A stretch of DNA of 64,000 nucleotides, taken from NCBI RefSeq assembly GCF_002872075.1, contig NZ_PGGU01000014.1, forward strand, positions 39,185 through 103,184, given 5' to 3'. Positions within the stretch are counted from its first letter, which is position 1; the number at the start of each line of letters is the position of its first letter. Below, in pieces: positions 8,562-16,219 of this stretch. This DNA comes from Microbacterium aurantiacum. GTDB taxonomy: Bacteria > Actinomycetota > Actinomycetes > Actinomycetales > Microbacteriaceae. A program made the position numbers and the translations under genes. The notes below the pieces were generated by a model, which ran no database searches, was not told the DNA's origin, and saw nothing but the letters and a program-made list of their open reading frames with translations.

Positions 8562-8759
8562 TCAGAGTCCGGACACCCGCTGGATCGCCTGCTCGAACAG
8601 TGCGGTCAGTGCGGGTCCGGCGACGGCCCAGATGAGCACCACGAGGCCTGCGGTCATGAGCGTGACCAGCACCCAGCCGGGCACGTCGCCGGAATCGTCG
8701 TCGGCGAGCGCGCGGGCGTGGTCGACCGCGTCAGCCCACCGGTGTCGGAGTCTTGTCAT
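8562..8759 (-). CDS. Small single-span protein at the Flp pilin position of the tad operon
   Basis: A 65-residue protein with a charged N-terminus (residues 1-23) and one hydrophobic segment (about 29-50): SGDVPGWVLVTLMTAGLVVL. It lies between tadC and tadE, where Flp-type pilins or actinobacterial equivalents sit. It keeps the glycine before the hydrophobic segment but lacks the Glu5-Tyr6 of classical Flp prepilins; the residues after Gly24 are Asp-Val-Pro-Gly-Trp. It is therefore called the candidate major pilin by position and size only. It could instead be an accessory membrane peptide. It begins 22 bases after the tadC stop. Confidence 0.7.
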   Translation of the reverse strand: MTRLRHRWADAVDHARALADDDSGDVPGWVLVTLMTAGLVVLIWAVAGPALTALFEQAIQRVSGL

Positions 8760-8781
8760 GAGGGGTCCTTTCGTCGGCGAC

Positions 8782-9720
8782 TCAGCCGATTCCGAGTCGC
8801 AGGATGAACAAGCCGGGATAGACGGCGAAGAGCACCGAGAGCGGAAGGATCAGGAAGACCAGCGGGAGGAGCATCAGGATCTCCTTGCGCCCCGCCTGCT
8901 CGATCAGCACCCGTTTGGCGTCTTCCCTGGCATCTCCCGCCTGCGCGTGCAGCACGCCAGACAGCGGGGCTCCGTGCTCGAGGGCCGCGACGATCTGGTC
9001 GACGGCGCGGGAGAGACCAGGCAGCTGCAGGCGCGCCGCCATCTCGGACAGCGCGTCGGCGAGCGGGGAACCCGTGTTCACCGCCAGCACCACTTGGCGC
9101 AGCTCCCCCGTCAGCTCACCGGAGCCGACGGCCGAGACGCGGCGCAGCGCGTCGAGAAGGCCCTCCCCGGCGGACAGGCAGAGCGCGAGGAACTCCAGCG
9201 TGGTCGGCAGTTCATCGGTGAGTCTCGCCCGCCGCGCCCTGGCACGGCTCGCGAGCTGGGTGTCGTACACGACGGCAGCGACGGCCCCGGTGATCAGCGG
9301 CAGCAGCACGACCGGCGCGGTCATCCGCCCGGCGAGGACGAGAGCGATCACGAGTACTGCGCCGGCGCCGATGCCCACCAGCGCCCAGGCCAGCTGCCGC
9401 CCTCGGAACGTCGTCGGATCGGTGCGCAGCCCCGCCTGCGCCAGGCGCTGCCGAAGGACGTCTCCCCCGCCGAGCATCCGCTCGAACATGTCCTGCAGGC
9501 GCCGCCACAGTGTTCCCGTCGCCGCGGGGAGAACTCCGGCGCGGGGCAACACTCCGGACGGGAGTGCCTCGTCGGCGACGACGTCTCGTACATACGGCGC
9601 GATGCGCACGCTCAACGACGCCGCCCGCCACCGCGGCAGGGCCGCGAGCGCGGTGAGGAGTCCCGCAGCAAGCGTGCCGCCGAGAAGGACGGAGAGGGCG
9701 AGGTCCGAGAGTGCACTCAT
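8782..9720 (-). CDS. tadC: Tad secretion inner-membrane protein TadC
   Basis: A 312-residue type II secretion F (GspF) family protein that, with TadB, forms the inner-membrane platform for Flp/Tad pilus assembly. Hydrophobic segments lie near residues 9-25, 108-128 and 133-150, with another at the C-terminus (EILMLLPLVFLILPLSVLFAV). The cytoplasmic GspF core reads DELPTTLEFLALCLSAGEGL, then LADALSEMAARLQLPGLSRAV. The start ATG overlaps the tadB stop by four bases. It is 22 bases from the small pilin-like gene. Confidence 0.88.
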   Translation of the reverse strand: MSALSDLALSVLLGGTLAAGLLTALAALPRWRAASLSVRIAPYVRDVVADEALPSGVLPRAGVLPAATGTLWRRLQDMFERMLGGGDVLRQRLAQAGLRTDPTTFRGRQLAWALVGIGAGAVLVIALVLAGRMTAPVVLLPLITGAVAAVVYDTQLASRARARRARLTDELPTTLEFLALCLSAGEGLLDALRRVSAVGSGELTGELRQVVLAVNTGSPLADALSEMAARLQLPGLSRAVDQIVAALEHGAPLSGVLHAQAGDAREDAKRVLIEQAGRKEILMLLPLVFLILPLSVLFAVYPGLFILRLGIG

Positions 9721-10574
9721 CCGAACCACCGCCGCGGTTCCGGCAGGCGTCCGACGCGAAGCATGATCCGGAAGGCGATCACCGAGACGGCAGCACCCGC
9801 GCAGATCACGATGACCCCCTCCGGGCTGCCGTACGCGGACGCGCCCTCGGGACGCATCACCAGCAGTCCCAGGATGATCCACGGTGCCACCGCGCCGAGC
9901 ACGGCCGCTCCGCGAATCCAGGACTGCCGCGCCTCGACCTCGCCGCGGAGTGCCGCATCCGCCCGCACCGATGACGAGAGCGCTCGGAGGACGCCGGTGA
10001 GTTCCGTGCCGCCGACCTGTCTCGCCATGCGCAATGTCTCGATGATGCGATCCGCGATCGGATCGGCCAGCGATGTCTTCAAGCGATCGAGGCTGCTCTC
10101 GAATCGCCCGGTGGCACGCAGGTCGCGCGCGAAAACGGCGAAGGCGGGGCGCAGCATTCCGGGTGCGGACTCCGCCAGGCTCGCGACCGCGTCGGGCAGC
10201 GACAACCCCACCCGGATCGAGGCGATGAGCAGGTCGCAGACGTCGGGCCAGAGTTGGCGACGCGCCTTGCGGAGCCGGAGCCGCCGTGCACGCAGGAACA
10301 TGATCGGCGCCAGTCCCCCGACGATCGCAGCGAGGACGGCGAGCACGAGCAGACCCGTCAGGAGCCAGATGACGGATGCCGCTGCGAGTCCGACAGCGAG
10401 GATCACCGCGACCACGACGCGCTGCTCGACGGCGCCGTAGCCGGCTTCCTCGAGAAGGCGCGTGAGTCTGCTGCGTCTCGGAGCTCGTTCCTCGCGCGGC
10501 CGCTGCGGCCAGAGCCACGGCGACAGGCACAGGAGAATGCCGGCGGCGAGCAGCGCGCCGAGCAGGACCGTCAT
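9717..10574 (-). CDS. tadB: Tad secretion inner-membrane protein TadB
   Basis: A 285-residue GspF-domain membrane protein, partner of TadC. It starts with a hydrophobic segment (LLGALLAAGILLCLSPWLW), has two more near residues 45-95, the cytoplasmic core LWPDVCDLLIASIRVGLSLP, and two C-terminal segments (AVLGAVAPWIILGLLVM and VIVICAGAAVSVIAF). The MTVLLG start at 10574 overlaps the tadA stop by four bases, so TadA, TadB and TadC are probably made in coordinated amounts. Confidence 0.88.
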   Translation of the reverse strand: MTVLLGALLAAGILLCLSPWLWPQRPREERAPRRSRLTRLLEEAGYGAVEQRVVVAVILAVGLAAASVIWLLTGLLVLAVLAAIVGGLAPIMFLRARRLRLRKARRQLWPDVCDLLIASIRVGLSLPDAVASLAESAPGMLRPAFAVFARDLRATGRFESSLDRLKTSLADPIADRIIETLRMARQVGGTELTGVLRALSSSVRADAALRGEVEARQSWIRGAAVLGAVAPWIILGLLVMRPEGASAYGSPEGVIVICAGAAVSVIAFRIMLRVGRLPEPRRWFG

Positions 10575-11794
10575 GGTCGTGCCTCTTCGGGACGCCACGC
10601 TCCCATGGCACCACGTGAGCGTTCGGCGCTTCGCGTGCCGGAGATCTGCGGCGAGCCGTCCACTCCCGCGCGGTAGACGGTCCTGGTGATGATCCGTCCT
10701 TCCACGATCTCGCCCGTCGGCGCGACGACCTCCTGCACCCGGCGCACCCCGGCCGCATCCCTGACGCAGTGCACCACGAGGTCGACGGCAGAGGCGAGCG
10801 CCGGCGCGATGAACGCACGGTCGATGTTGCGTCCGGCGAGCAGCGGGAGGATGGTGAGCTTGTCCATCGCCTCGGTCGCGGAGTTCGCGTGCACCGTGGC
10901 GGCGCCGGGGACTCCGGTGTTGAGGGCGAGCACGAGGTCGAGCGCCTCGGCGTCGCGCACCTCGCCAACGACCAGCCGGTCCGGCCGCATCCGCAGCGCC
11001 TCCTTGACCAGCCGCCTGAGGGTGATCTCGCCGTTGCCCTCGAGGCTGGCCTGGCGCCCCTGGAGAGCGACCAGATCGGGTCCGTCGACGGCGAGTTCGA
11101 AGGTCTCCTCCACGGTGATGATCCGCTGCACGTCGGAACACGAGGCGAGCAGCGCCCCGAGCAGCGTCGTCTTGCCGGTATGGGTGGCTCCCGACACGAT
11201 GACGCTCTGCCCGGCGCGCATCGCGTGGCGCAGCTGCTCGGCGACGGGCGGCGGAAGGGCACCCTGTTGCGTCAGCGCCTCCAGGGACCGGTAGCGGGGC
11301 AGGAACTTGCGGATGTTCACCGCCCATGAGCCGCGTACGACGTCGGCGATGGCGACGTGCAACCGCGATCCGTCGGGCAGGGAGGCATCGACGAACGGCT
11401 GGCTGATGTCGACCCGACGCCCGGTGGACTGCAGCATCCGCTCGACCAGGTCGCGCACCACCGCATCCGTCAGGCGCAGCCCGAGACGCTCCGACACTCC
11501 CCCGCGGGCGACGTAGACCCGGTCGGGCCCGTTCAGCCAGATCTCCTCGATCTCGGGATCATCGAGGAGCGGCTGCAGCGCCCCGAACCCGCTGACGGCG
11601 GCGAGCACGTCGCGCACGCACTCGCCCTCGTCGTCGATCATCGCGCCGCCGCGCGACAGGGCGAGGTCGTTGTGCCGTCGTACCTCGGCCTGCGCCACCC
11701 GCCGAGCGGCGTCCGGTTCGACCGAGGGATCGAGCCCTTCGGCGCGCAGGCGCAGCCGTACGCGCTCGGCGACCAGGAGGGACGGATGACTCAT
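10571..11794 (-). CDS. tadA: Tad/CpaF-type secretion ATPase TadA
   Basis: The 407-residue motor ATPase of the Tad pilus, of the VirB11-like type II/IV secretion family. An N-terminal domain (about 1-165) contains LDDPEIEEIWLNGPDRVYV, characteristic of CpaF proteins. Walker A is GATHTGKT at 202-209, followed by the Asp box ITVEETFELAV, the Walker B-like MRPDRLVVGEVRDAEAL and the His box TGVPGAATVHANSATEAM. The ATG at 11794 has an AAGGA ribosome-binding site 7 nt upstream. It is the first gene of the seven-gene leftward operon. The tadZ/ssd and prepilin peptidase genes usual in Tad systems are not in this window. Confidence 0.92.
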   Translation of the reverse strand: MSHPSLLVAERVRLRLRAEGLDPSVEPDAARRVAQAEVRRHNDLALSRGGAMIDDEGECVRDVLAAVSGFGALQPLLDDPEIEEIWLNGPDRVYVARGGVSERLGLRLTDAVVRDLVERMLQSTGRRVDISQPFVDASLPDGSRLHVAIADVVRGSWAVNIRKFLPRYRSLEALTQQGALPPPVAEQLRHAMRAGQSVIVSGATHTGKTTLLGALLASCSDVQRIITVEETFELAVDGPDLVALQGRQASLEGNGEITLRRLVKEALRMRPDRLVVGEVRDAEALDLVLALNTGVPGAATVHANSATEAMDKLTILPLLAGRNIDRAFIAPALASAVDLVVHCVRDAAGVRRVQEVVAPTGEIVEGRIITRTVYRAGVDGSPQISGTRSAERSRGAMGAWRPEEARP

Positions 11795-11819
11795 CCGAGC
11801 ATCCTTGCAAGAATCCGTC

Positions 11820-11859
11820 CGGCGCCTCGAAAGTTATCCACAGGTGAATTTCGGCGCCG
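11820..11859. promoter_or_regulatory. DnaA box within an inverted repeat upstream of tadA
   Basis: A perfect DnaA box TTATCCACA is at 11834-11842. It is enclosed by CGGCGCC (11820-11826) and GGCGCCG (11853-11859), extended inward by GAAA/TTTC after a 2-base bulge. On the minus strand TAACTT (11836-11831) could be the -10 box of tadA, so the DnaA box overlaps the likely promoter. Function is inferred. Confidence 0.5.
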
Positions 11860-11990
11860 TCGATGCCTCGGCACATCACTCGGCAGAAAACAAGGCCCGA
11901 GACGGGAGAGGTGACGCGGTGTTCGAGTGGGCACAGCGGCGGTCCGGATCGCCGCACCCCTTGAATCCACGTCCGATGAGAGAAGCAGAG

Positions 11991-12281
11991 ATGACTGACA
12001 CCTCCCCCGCCATTCCCTCCGTGCCCGGTGAGCAGCCCACCGGCCCCGAGCCGACCGACCCGGGTCAGACACCCCCGGGCCCGGCAGTGCCGTCGCCGTC
12101 TCAACCGTCGCCGGCCTTCCCAGACGAGCCATCGCCGACGCACCCCGAAGAGCCGTTGGCTCCGACGCCGGATGAGCCCCTCGCGCCGCACCCGGACGAG
12201 CCCCTCGCTCCGTACCCGGACGAACCCCTTGCTCCGCGCCCCGAAGAGCCGCTCATCCCCGGTTCCACCGGCTTGGCGTGA
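11991..12281 (+). CDS. Proline/glutamate-rich repeat protein
   Basis: No family recognised. The 96-residue protein is about one third proline and has no hydrophobic segment or signal peptide. Its second half is five tandem eight-residue units of the type HPDEPLAP (residues 51-90), and it ends PGSTGLA. The ATG at 11991 follows AGAAGCAGAG, a fair ribosome-binding site; upstream in-frame starts at 11976 and 11805 exist. It is divergent from the tad operon and followed by a strong terminator, which supports it being expressed. It could be a cytoplasmic scaffold or an intrinsically disordered peptide; this is speculation. Confidence 0.6.
   Translation: MTDTSPAIPSVPGEQPTGPEPTDPGQTPPGPAVPSPSQPSPAFPDEPSPTHPEEPLAPTPDEPLAPHPDEPLAPYPDEPLAPRPEEPLIPGSTGLA
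12141..12260 (+). repeat. Five tandem 24-bp coding repeats
   Basis: Units at 12141, 12165, 12189, 12213 and 12237 each encode X-P-(D/E)-E-P-L-(A/I)-P. They differ mostly at third codon positions and in the first residue (His, Thr, His, Tyr, Arg). Confidence 0.9.
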
Positions 12282-12315
12282 GACCCGTCGACGCGATCCA
12301 CGCAGTCAAACGGGA

Positions 12316-12349
12316 ACCGCTGGGCGCTCCGTTCGGAGCGCCCAGCGGT
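12316..12349. terminator. Intrinsic terminator hairpin before tRNA-Leu
   Basis: Arms 12316-12331 (ACCGCTGGGCGCTCCG) and 12334-12349 are perfectly complementary with a minimal TT loop. There is no T-run. It ends 3 bases before the -10 box of the tRNA gene. Confidence 0.75.
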
Positions 12350-12352
12350 CGA

Positions 12353-12358
12353 TAGACT
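12353..12358 (+). promoter_or_regulatory. Predicted -10 box of tRNA-Leu
   Basis: TAGACT lies 11 nt before the first base of the mature tRNA. The -35 region falls inside the terminator hairpin just upstream. Confidence 0.5.
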
Positions 12359-12369
12359 GACTGCACCGC

Positions 12370-12451
12370 GCGGGAGTGGTGAAATCGGTAGACACGCAGG
12401 ATTTAGGTTCCTGTGCCTTCGGGCGTGGGGGTTCGAGTCCCCCCTTCCGCA
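12370..12451 (+). tRNA. tRNA-Leu, anticodon UAG
   Basis: The acceptor stem GCGGGAG (12370-12376) pairs with CTTCCGC (12444-12450), with one G-U pair. The anticodon stem CAGGA/TCCTG (12397-12401 and 12409-12413) encloses loop TTTAGGT with anticodon TAG at 12404-12406. A variable arm rich in G/C follows and the T arm reads GGGGGTTCGAGTCCCCC. The long variable arm and the anticodon identify a class II leucine tRNA reading CUA and, by wobble, other CUN codons. The discriminator is A at 12451; the DNA then reads CCG, so the full CCA end is not encoded. Confidence 0.96.
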
Positions 12452-12492
12452 CCGTCACCGAACGATGCCCGTGAGGCCGCGGCGTACCGCTC

Positions 12493-13266
12493 TCAGTCGT
12501 CGAGGTCGGTCGTGACGACCGACAGGTCGTCGGCGAGCGCGGCTTCGAACTCGCGGCCGTCGTCGTAGCGCACGGTCACCTCGTAGGCCACGCCCTGGTC
12601 GTCGGACGCGGAGATCGAGTCGACCGCACCGGAGCCGCCCGCAGCGGAGGATGCGGCAGCCGATGCGGCCTCGATGATCGCGTCGATCCGGTCGAGGTCG
12701 AGCACCGGCTCGCGCGTCGAGTCCGCGTCGCTGTCATAGGGCTCGGAGACCTCTCCACCCGTCGAGACGAAGACGTCGGCATCGGTGCCGCCGTCGAGCT
12801 GCACCTCGATCTCGTAGCCGCCGTGCTCGACGCCGATCGAGCTGATGCCGGTTCCGCCGGTGGCTTCGAGCGCGGCAGCTGCCGCATCGTTCAGCGCGGC
12901 GGCGTCTGACGGTGCGAAGGCACCTCCGGAGCCGCTCTGAGCGCCGTCACGGTCGCCCTCGGGGTTGTCATCGCCCGCCCTGCGGTCGTCGTCATCGCCG
13001 TCGTTCCGCTGATCGTCACCCACCTGCTGCGACGTGACCTCGTCAGGGTCGTCATCGCTGAGCTCCATGCCGACGGCGAGGCCGACACCGCCCACGAGCA
13101 GCAGCGCGATCCCCGCGCCCACTCCGATGAGCACGGGGCGCTTGATCCCCCGCTTCGGTGCGGCCGTCGAGGCCACGGGCTCTGCCGGGCGCGGCGCCTC
13201 GGCCTGGTCGATGCGGGTGGTCTCGTTCGTGGGCTGGTCCTGGTTCGTGGATTCGTTCTCGTTCAT
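12493..13266 (-). CDS. Membrane-anchored protein with PepSY-like domains
   Basis: A 257-residue protein of unknown exact role. A cytoplasmic N-terminus rich in Asn/Gln/Thr/Pro (1-55) is followed by one membrane segment (VLIGVGAGIALLLVGGVGLAVG), an acidic Asp/Gly-rich linker and two tandem domains that look like PepSY. The first contains ALEATGGTGISSIGVEHGGYEIEV and ends near TGGEV; the second contains VAYEVTVRYDDGREFEAAL. PepSY domains are often found in inhibitors or sensors outside the membrane. The frame is open to 13317, but the ATG at 13266 (MNENESTNQ) with GAGAGG upstream is preferred. It lies 66 bases downstream of a histidine kinase gene on the same strand, suggesting it is a partner or target of that system. 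Confidence 0.75.
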   Translation of the reverse strand: MNENESTNQDQPTNETTRIDQAEAPRPAEPVASTAAPKRGIKRPVLIGVGAGIALLLVGGVGLAVGMELSDDDPDEVTSQQVGDDQRNDGDDDDRRAGDDNPEGDRDGAQSGSGGAFAPSDAAALNDAAAAALEATGGTGISSIGVEHGGYEIEVQLDGGTDADVFVSTGGEVSEPYDSDADSTREPVLDLDRIDAIIEAASAAASSAAGGSGAVDSISASDDQGVAYEVTVRYDDGREFEAALADDLSVVTTDLDD

Positions 13267-13332
13267 GCATCCAGCCTCTCGCGCGGGTACTGAAGCGCCG
13301 CTGAAGGATTCTGACACCGTCGTCAGGATCGG

Positions 13333-14667
13333 TCAGAGGTGGTCGCTCCGCGCGGGCAGCAGCAGCACGAACCGCGCACCGCCCGAGGGCCCTTCCTCCA
13401 CGGCGACCGAGCCGCCGTGCGTGAGCGCGATCTCGCGCACGATCGCCAGCCCCAGGCCACTGCCGCCCTCGTCCCGCGCGCGCCCCTCGTCGAGCCGTGA
13501 GAAGCGCTCGAAGACGCGCTCGCGATGCTCGGGCGCGATTCCCGCTCCGTCGTCCTCCACCTCGACGCGCACCCACGGCGGATCCTCCCGCACGCGGAGG
13601 ATCACCCCGGTGCGGGCGTGCCTGGCGGCATTGTCCGCGAGGTTCCGCAGGGCGCGGGCCAGCAGCACTTCGCTCCCGGTGACGCGCCCAGACGAGATGC
13701 CGCCGGCGTCGACCTGCACGCCGAGCCCTCGCAACCGGCGCACTTCGGCGAGCGCGAGATCGTCCAGGTCGACCGATGCCATCGCGCGGGGGGCACGGTG
13801 CTCGTCGAGTCGTGCCAGCAGCAGCAGCCCTTCGACGAGCTCCTGCATCCTCGCGCCCTCGTGGAGCACGATCTCGGAGAACTCCTCCTTCGAGGTCGAC
13901 TCCGGGTACGCGGACACCAGTTCGGCATGCTGCCGGATCGTCGCGAGCGGCGAGCGCAGCTCGTGGGAGGCATCGCTCACGAACTGCCGCTGGGTCCGCT
14001 GCGCGTACTCGATCCGGTCGAGCATCCGGTTCATCGTGGCGGCGAGGCGATCCACTTCGTCCCCGGCGCCACTGCCTTCCAGTCGCTGATCGAGCCCCGC
14101 GGCGTCGATGTCGTCGACCTGGCTGCGCAGATGCTCGACGGGTCGCAGCGCCCTGCTGGCGACGCCCCAGACCACGAACCCGATCAGCACGACAGCCAGC
14201 GGCACGGCGACGGCCAGCAGACCGGTGGCCGCGGCGACGGCCTCATCGACGTGATCCACCGGCCGGGCGACGGTGAGCAGACCGGCTTCCGTCTCCTCGG
14301 ACGCCGCGAGGTAGACGTCGTCGTCGATCACGACCCGCTCGGTCCGGTCCTCGGTGAGCTCGGGCAGTTGCGCCGCCTCGTCCTCGTTGACGTCGATACC
14401 GGAAGCGCCGGCGAGGCGGACGAGCAGATCGTCGCCGATGCCCTCGAGATCCGGTCGGCCCTGCTCCACCCGATCGCCGATCGTGTCCAGATCGCCGTCC
14501 AGCGCGACGGCGACGCCGCTCGTGAGGGAGTTGGCGAGAATCATGACGCCGGCGACAGAGCCGAGCCCCAGAGCGGCGCCGACGACGAGCACCGCGCCGA
14601 CCGTCACGCGCGTGCGGATCGATCCGCGACGCCTCGGCCGCGCGCCCCTCCGCCACTCAGCCGCCAT
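13333..14667 (-). CDS. Sensor histidine kinase (HisKA/HATPase type)
   Basis: A 444-residue membrane kinase that would phosphorylate the neighbouring response regulator. It has a basic N-terminus, a membrane segment at about 22-46, an extracellular sensor domain (about 50-145) and a second segment at 148-170. A HAMP-like region (RALRPVEHLRSQVDDIDAAG) follows, then the phospho-acceptor motif SDASHELRSPLATIR with His235. The ATP-binding part shows N-box LRNLADNAARHA, G1 VEDDGAGIAPEHRERVFERF and G2 GGSGLGLAIVREI. The start overlaps the regulator stop by 11 bases. The signal is unknown; the downstream PepSY-like protein may modulate it. Confidence 0.92.
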   Translation of the reverse strand: MAAEWRRGARPRRRGSIRTRVTVGAVLVVGAALGLGSVAGVMILANSLTSGVAVALDGDLDTIGDRVEQGRPDLEGIGDDLLVRLAGASGIDVNEDEAAQLPELTEDRTERVVIDDDVYLAASEETEAGLLTVARPVDHVDEAVAAATGLLAVAVPLAVVLIGFVVWGVASRALRPVEHLRSQVDDIDAAGLDQRLEGSGAGDEVDRLAATMNRMLDRIEYAQRTQRQFVSDASHELRSPLATIRQHAELVSAYPESTSKEEFSEIVLHEGARMQELVEGLLLLARLDEHRAPRAMASVDLDDLALAEVRRLRGLGVQVDAGGISSGRVTGSEVLLARALRNLADNAARHARTGVILRVREDPPWVRVEVEDDGAGIAPEHRERVFERFSRLDEGRARDEGGSGLGLAIVREIALTHGGSVAVEEGPSGGARFVLLLPARSDHL

Positions 14668-15334
14668 CGGCGGACAATCGGTATCCGGTGCCGCGCACGG
14701 TCTCGATCGCCCTGCGCCCGAACGGACGGTCCAGCTTGGATCGCAGGTGGCCGACGTAGACCTCGACGATGTTCGGGTCGGCGTCGAAGTCCTCGCCCCA
14801 GACGTTCGCGATCACCTCGCGCTTGGTGACGACGACCCCGCGTCTGCGCAGCAGGAAGTCGAGAACCGCGAACTCCCGCGCGGTGAGCGAGACCTCGCTG
14901 TCGCCTCGGAACACACGACGCGCTGCGGGATCGAGCCGGAGGTCTCCCGCCTCGAGCACGGCCGGCCGCTCGCGGACGCCGCGCCGCACGAGCGCACGGA
15001 TCCTGGCGACGAGCACGGGATAGGAGAACGGCTTCGTCAGCCAGTCATCCCCGCCGGTGTCCAGTCCTTCGACCTCGTCCCATTCGCCGTCCTTCGCCGT
15101 GAGGAAGAGCACCGGTGTCCAGTCGCCCTCGGCCCGCAGCTCCTGGCACACCCGGTATCCGCTCATCCCCGGCATCATCACGTCGAGCACGATCGCGTCG
15201 TAGTCGCGCTCACCCGCCATCCGCAGGCCATCGGTGCCCGTGTGCACCACGTCGACCGACATCCCCTCGGCTTCCAGGCCCCGGCGGATGCCGTCGGCGA
15301 GACGCACTTCGTCGTCGACCAGGAGAATCCGCAT
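14657..15334 (-). CDS. OmpR/PhoB-family response regulator
   Basis: A 225-residue DNA-binding response regulator. The receiver domain (1-115) starts MRILLVDDE; the phospho-acceptor is Asp51 in IVLDVMMPGMSG and Lys in FLTAKDG is conserved. The C-terminal winged helix (about 125-222) has LTAREFAVLDFLLRRRG and VVEVYVGHLRSKL-like sequence (IVEVYVGHLRSKLDRPF). The ATG at 15334 fits the domain start; the frame is open to 15379. It is the first gene of the regulator-kinase-PepSY set and is divergent from dedA. Confidence 0.94.
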   Translation of the reverse strand: MRILLVDDEVRLADGIRRGLEAEGMSVDVVHTGTDGLRMAGERDYDAIVLDVMMPGMSGYRVCQELRAEGDWTPVLFLTAKDGEWDEVEGLDTGGDDWLTKPFSYPVLVARIRALVRRGVRERPAVLEAGDLRLDPAARRVFRGDSEVSLTAREFAVLDFLLRRRGVVVTKREVIANVWGEDFDADPNIVEVYVGHLRSKLDRPFGRRAIETVRGTGYRLSADGG

Positions 15335-15412
15335 CGTCCCAGTCTGGCCCGCCGACCTGAAGCGGGCCTGAAACGCCACCCCGGCGCCCCAGGATCCGAT
15401 GATCGACCGCGG

Positions 15413-15418
15413 CTATAC
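15413..15418 (+). promoter_or_regulatory. Predicted -10 box of the dedA-like gene
   Basis: TATACT, close to the sigma-70 consensus, lies 40 bases before the ATG at 15458, giving a leader of about 33 nt. No clear -35 box. Confidence 0.45.
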
Positions 15419-15457
15419 TGGCCCAGCACCGCCGACCGCCTCCTACGACGGGACCTC

Positions 15458-16216
15458 ATGCATCACGCCGCCCTCATCCCCTGGCTCGACCCGCAGACGA
15501 TCATCGAGGGCGCCGGCCCTTGGGCCCTGCTCGTCGTCTGCTTCATCGTCTTCGCAGAGACCGGCCTTCTGGTCGGATTCCTCCTGCCGGGTGACACGCT
15601 GCTGATCATCGCGGGCCTGCTCACGCACACGAACAACATCTTCGGCGTGAACATCTGGGTGGTGACCCTCCTGATCGCCCTCGCGGCGTTCGTCGGCGGG
15701 GAGGTCGGCTATCTGATCGGCCATAAGGGCGGGCCGGCGATCTTCGAACGCAAGGAATCCGGGCTCTTCAGCAAGAAGAACGTCGAGCGCACCAACGCGT
15801 TCTTCGAGCGGTTCGGCGGCATCACCGTCATCCTCGCCCGTTTCGTGCCGATCGTGCGCACCTTCGCCCCTGTCGCCGCGGGCGTCGGGCACATGCCGTG
15901 GCGCAAGTACACGCTCTACAACTTCATCGGCGCGATGCTCTGGGGCTTCGGCCTCACGATGGTCGGGTACCTCATCGCCTACATCCCGTGGGTGCGCGAC
16001 CTGGTCGTCGAGTACATCGACGTGATCCTGCTGGTCGCCGTCGGCGGCACCGCCGTCGTCACCCTGTGGCACTACTTCGCCGAGCGCTACAAGGCCAAGA
16101 AGGCCGCAGCCGCCGGCGAGGACGTCGTCACGGATCCCGCCGAGGCCGAGGCGCTCGCGCTCGACCCCGAGGTCTTCGAACGGGCCCCCGACCTCGACGG
16201 CGACGGCAAGCACTGA
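15458..16216 (+). CDS. DedA family membrane protein
   Basis: A 252-residue integral membrane protein of the DedA/VTT family, members of which move phospholipids or undecaprenyl phosphate between membrane leaflets. Typical elements are ETGLLVGFLLPGDTLLIIAG (about 32-51), GGEVGYLIGHKGG, the conserved ILARFVPIVRTFAPVAAGVG with its two essential-type arginines, and YNFIGAMLWGFGL. The tail is charged (YKAKKAAAAGEDV onward) and cytoplasmic. The ATG at 15458 (MHHAALIPW) matches the usual DedA start. It converges with ku, 3 bases apart, with no terminator seen between them. Confidence 0.9.
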   Translation: MHHAALIPWLDPQTIIEGAGPWALLVVCFIVFAETGLLVGFLLPGDTLLIIAGLLTHTNNIFGVNIWVVTLLIALAAFVGGEVGYLIGHKGGPAIFERKESGLFSKKNVERTNAFFERFGGITVILARFVPIVRTFAPVAAGVGHMPWRKYTLYNFIGAMLWGFGLTMVGYLIAYIPWVRDLVVEYIDVILLVAVGGTAVVTLWHYFAERYKAKKAAAAGEDVVTDPAEAEALALDPEVFERAPDLDGDGKH

Positions 16217-16219
16217 CGC

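Noticed and set aside
8632..10440. 602-codon open frame on the plus strand across the tad locus
   Set aside because: It is antisense to tadB and tadC, rich in Arg/Ser/Gly, with no motif; such long shadows are usual in GC-rich DNA. The tad genes on the other strand have family motifs and overlaps.
11834..11842. Replication origin suggested by a DnaA box
   Set aside because: One box only, no AT-rich unwinding region, and no dnaA, dnaN or gyrase genes in the window.
12141..12260. Regular repeats that could be taken for a CRISPR array
   Set aside because: Units are directly adjacent with no spacers and encode an in-frame peptide repeat.
12101..12301. Gly/Ser-rich 66-residue frame opposite the proline-rich gene
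   Set aside because: It mirrors the 24-bp repeats and has no ribosome-binding site; the plus-strand frame has a better start and a terminator behind it.
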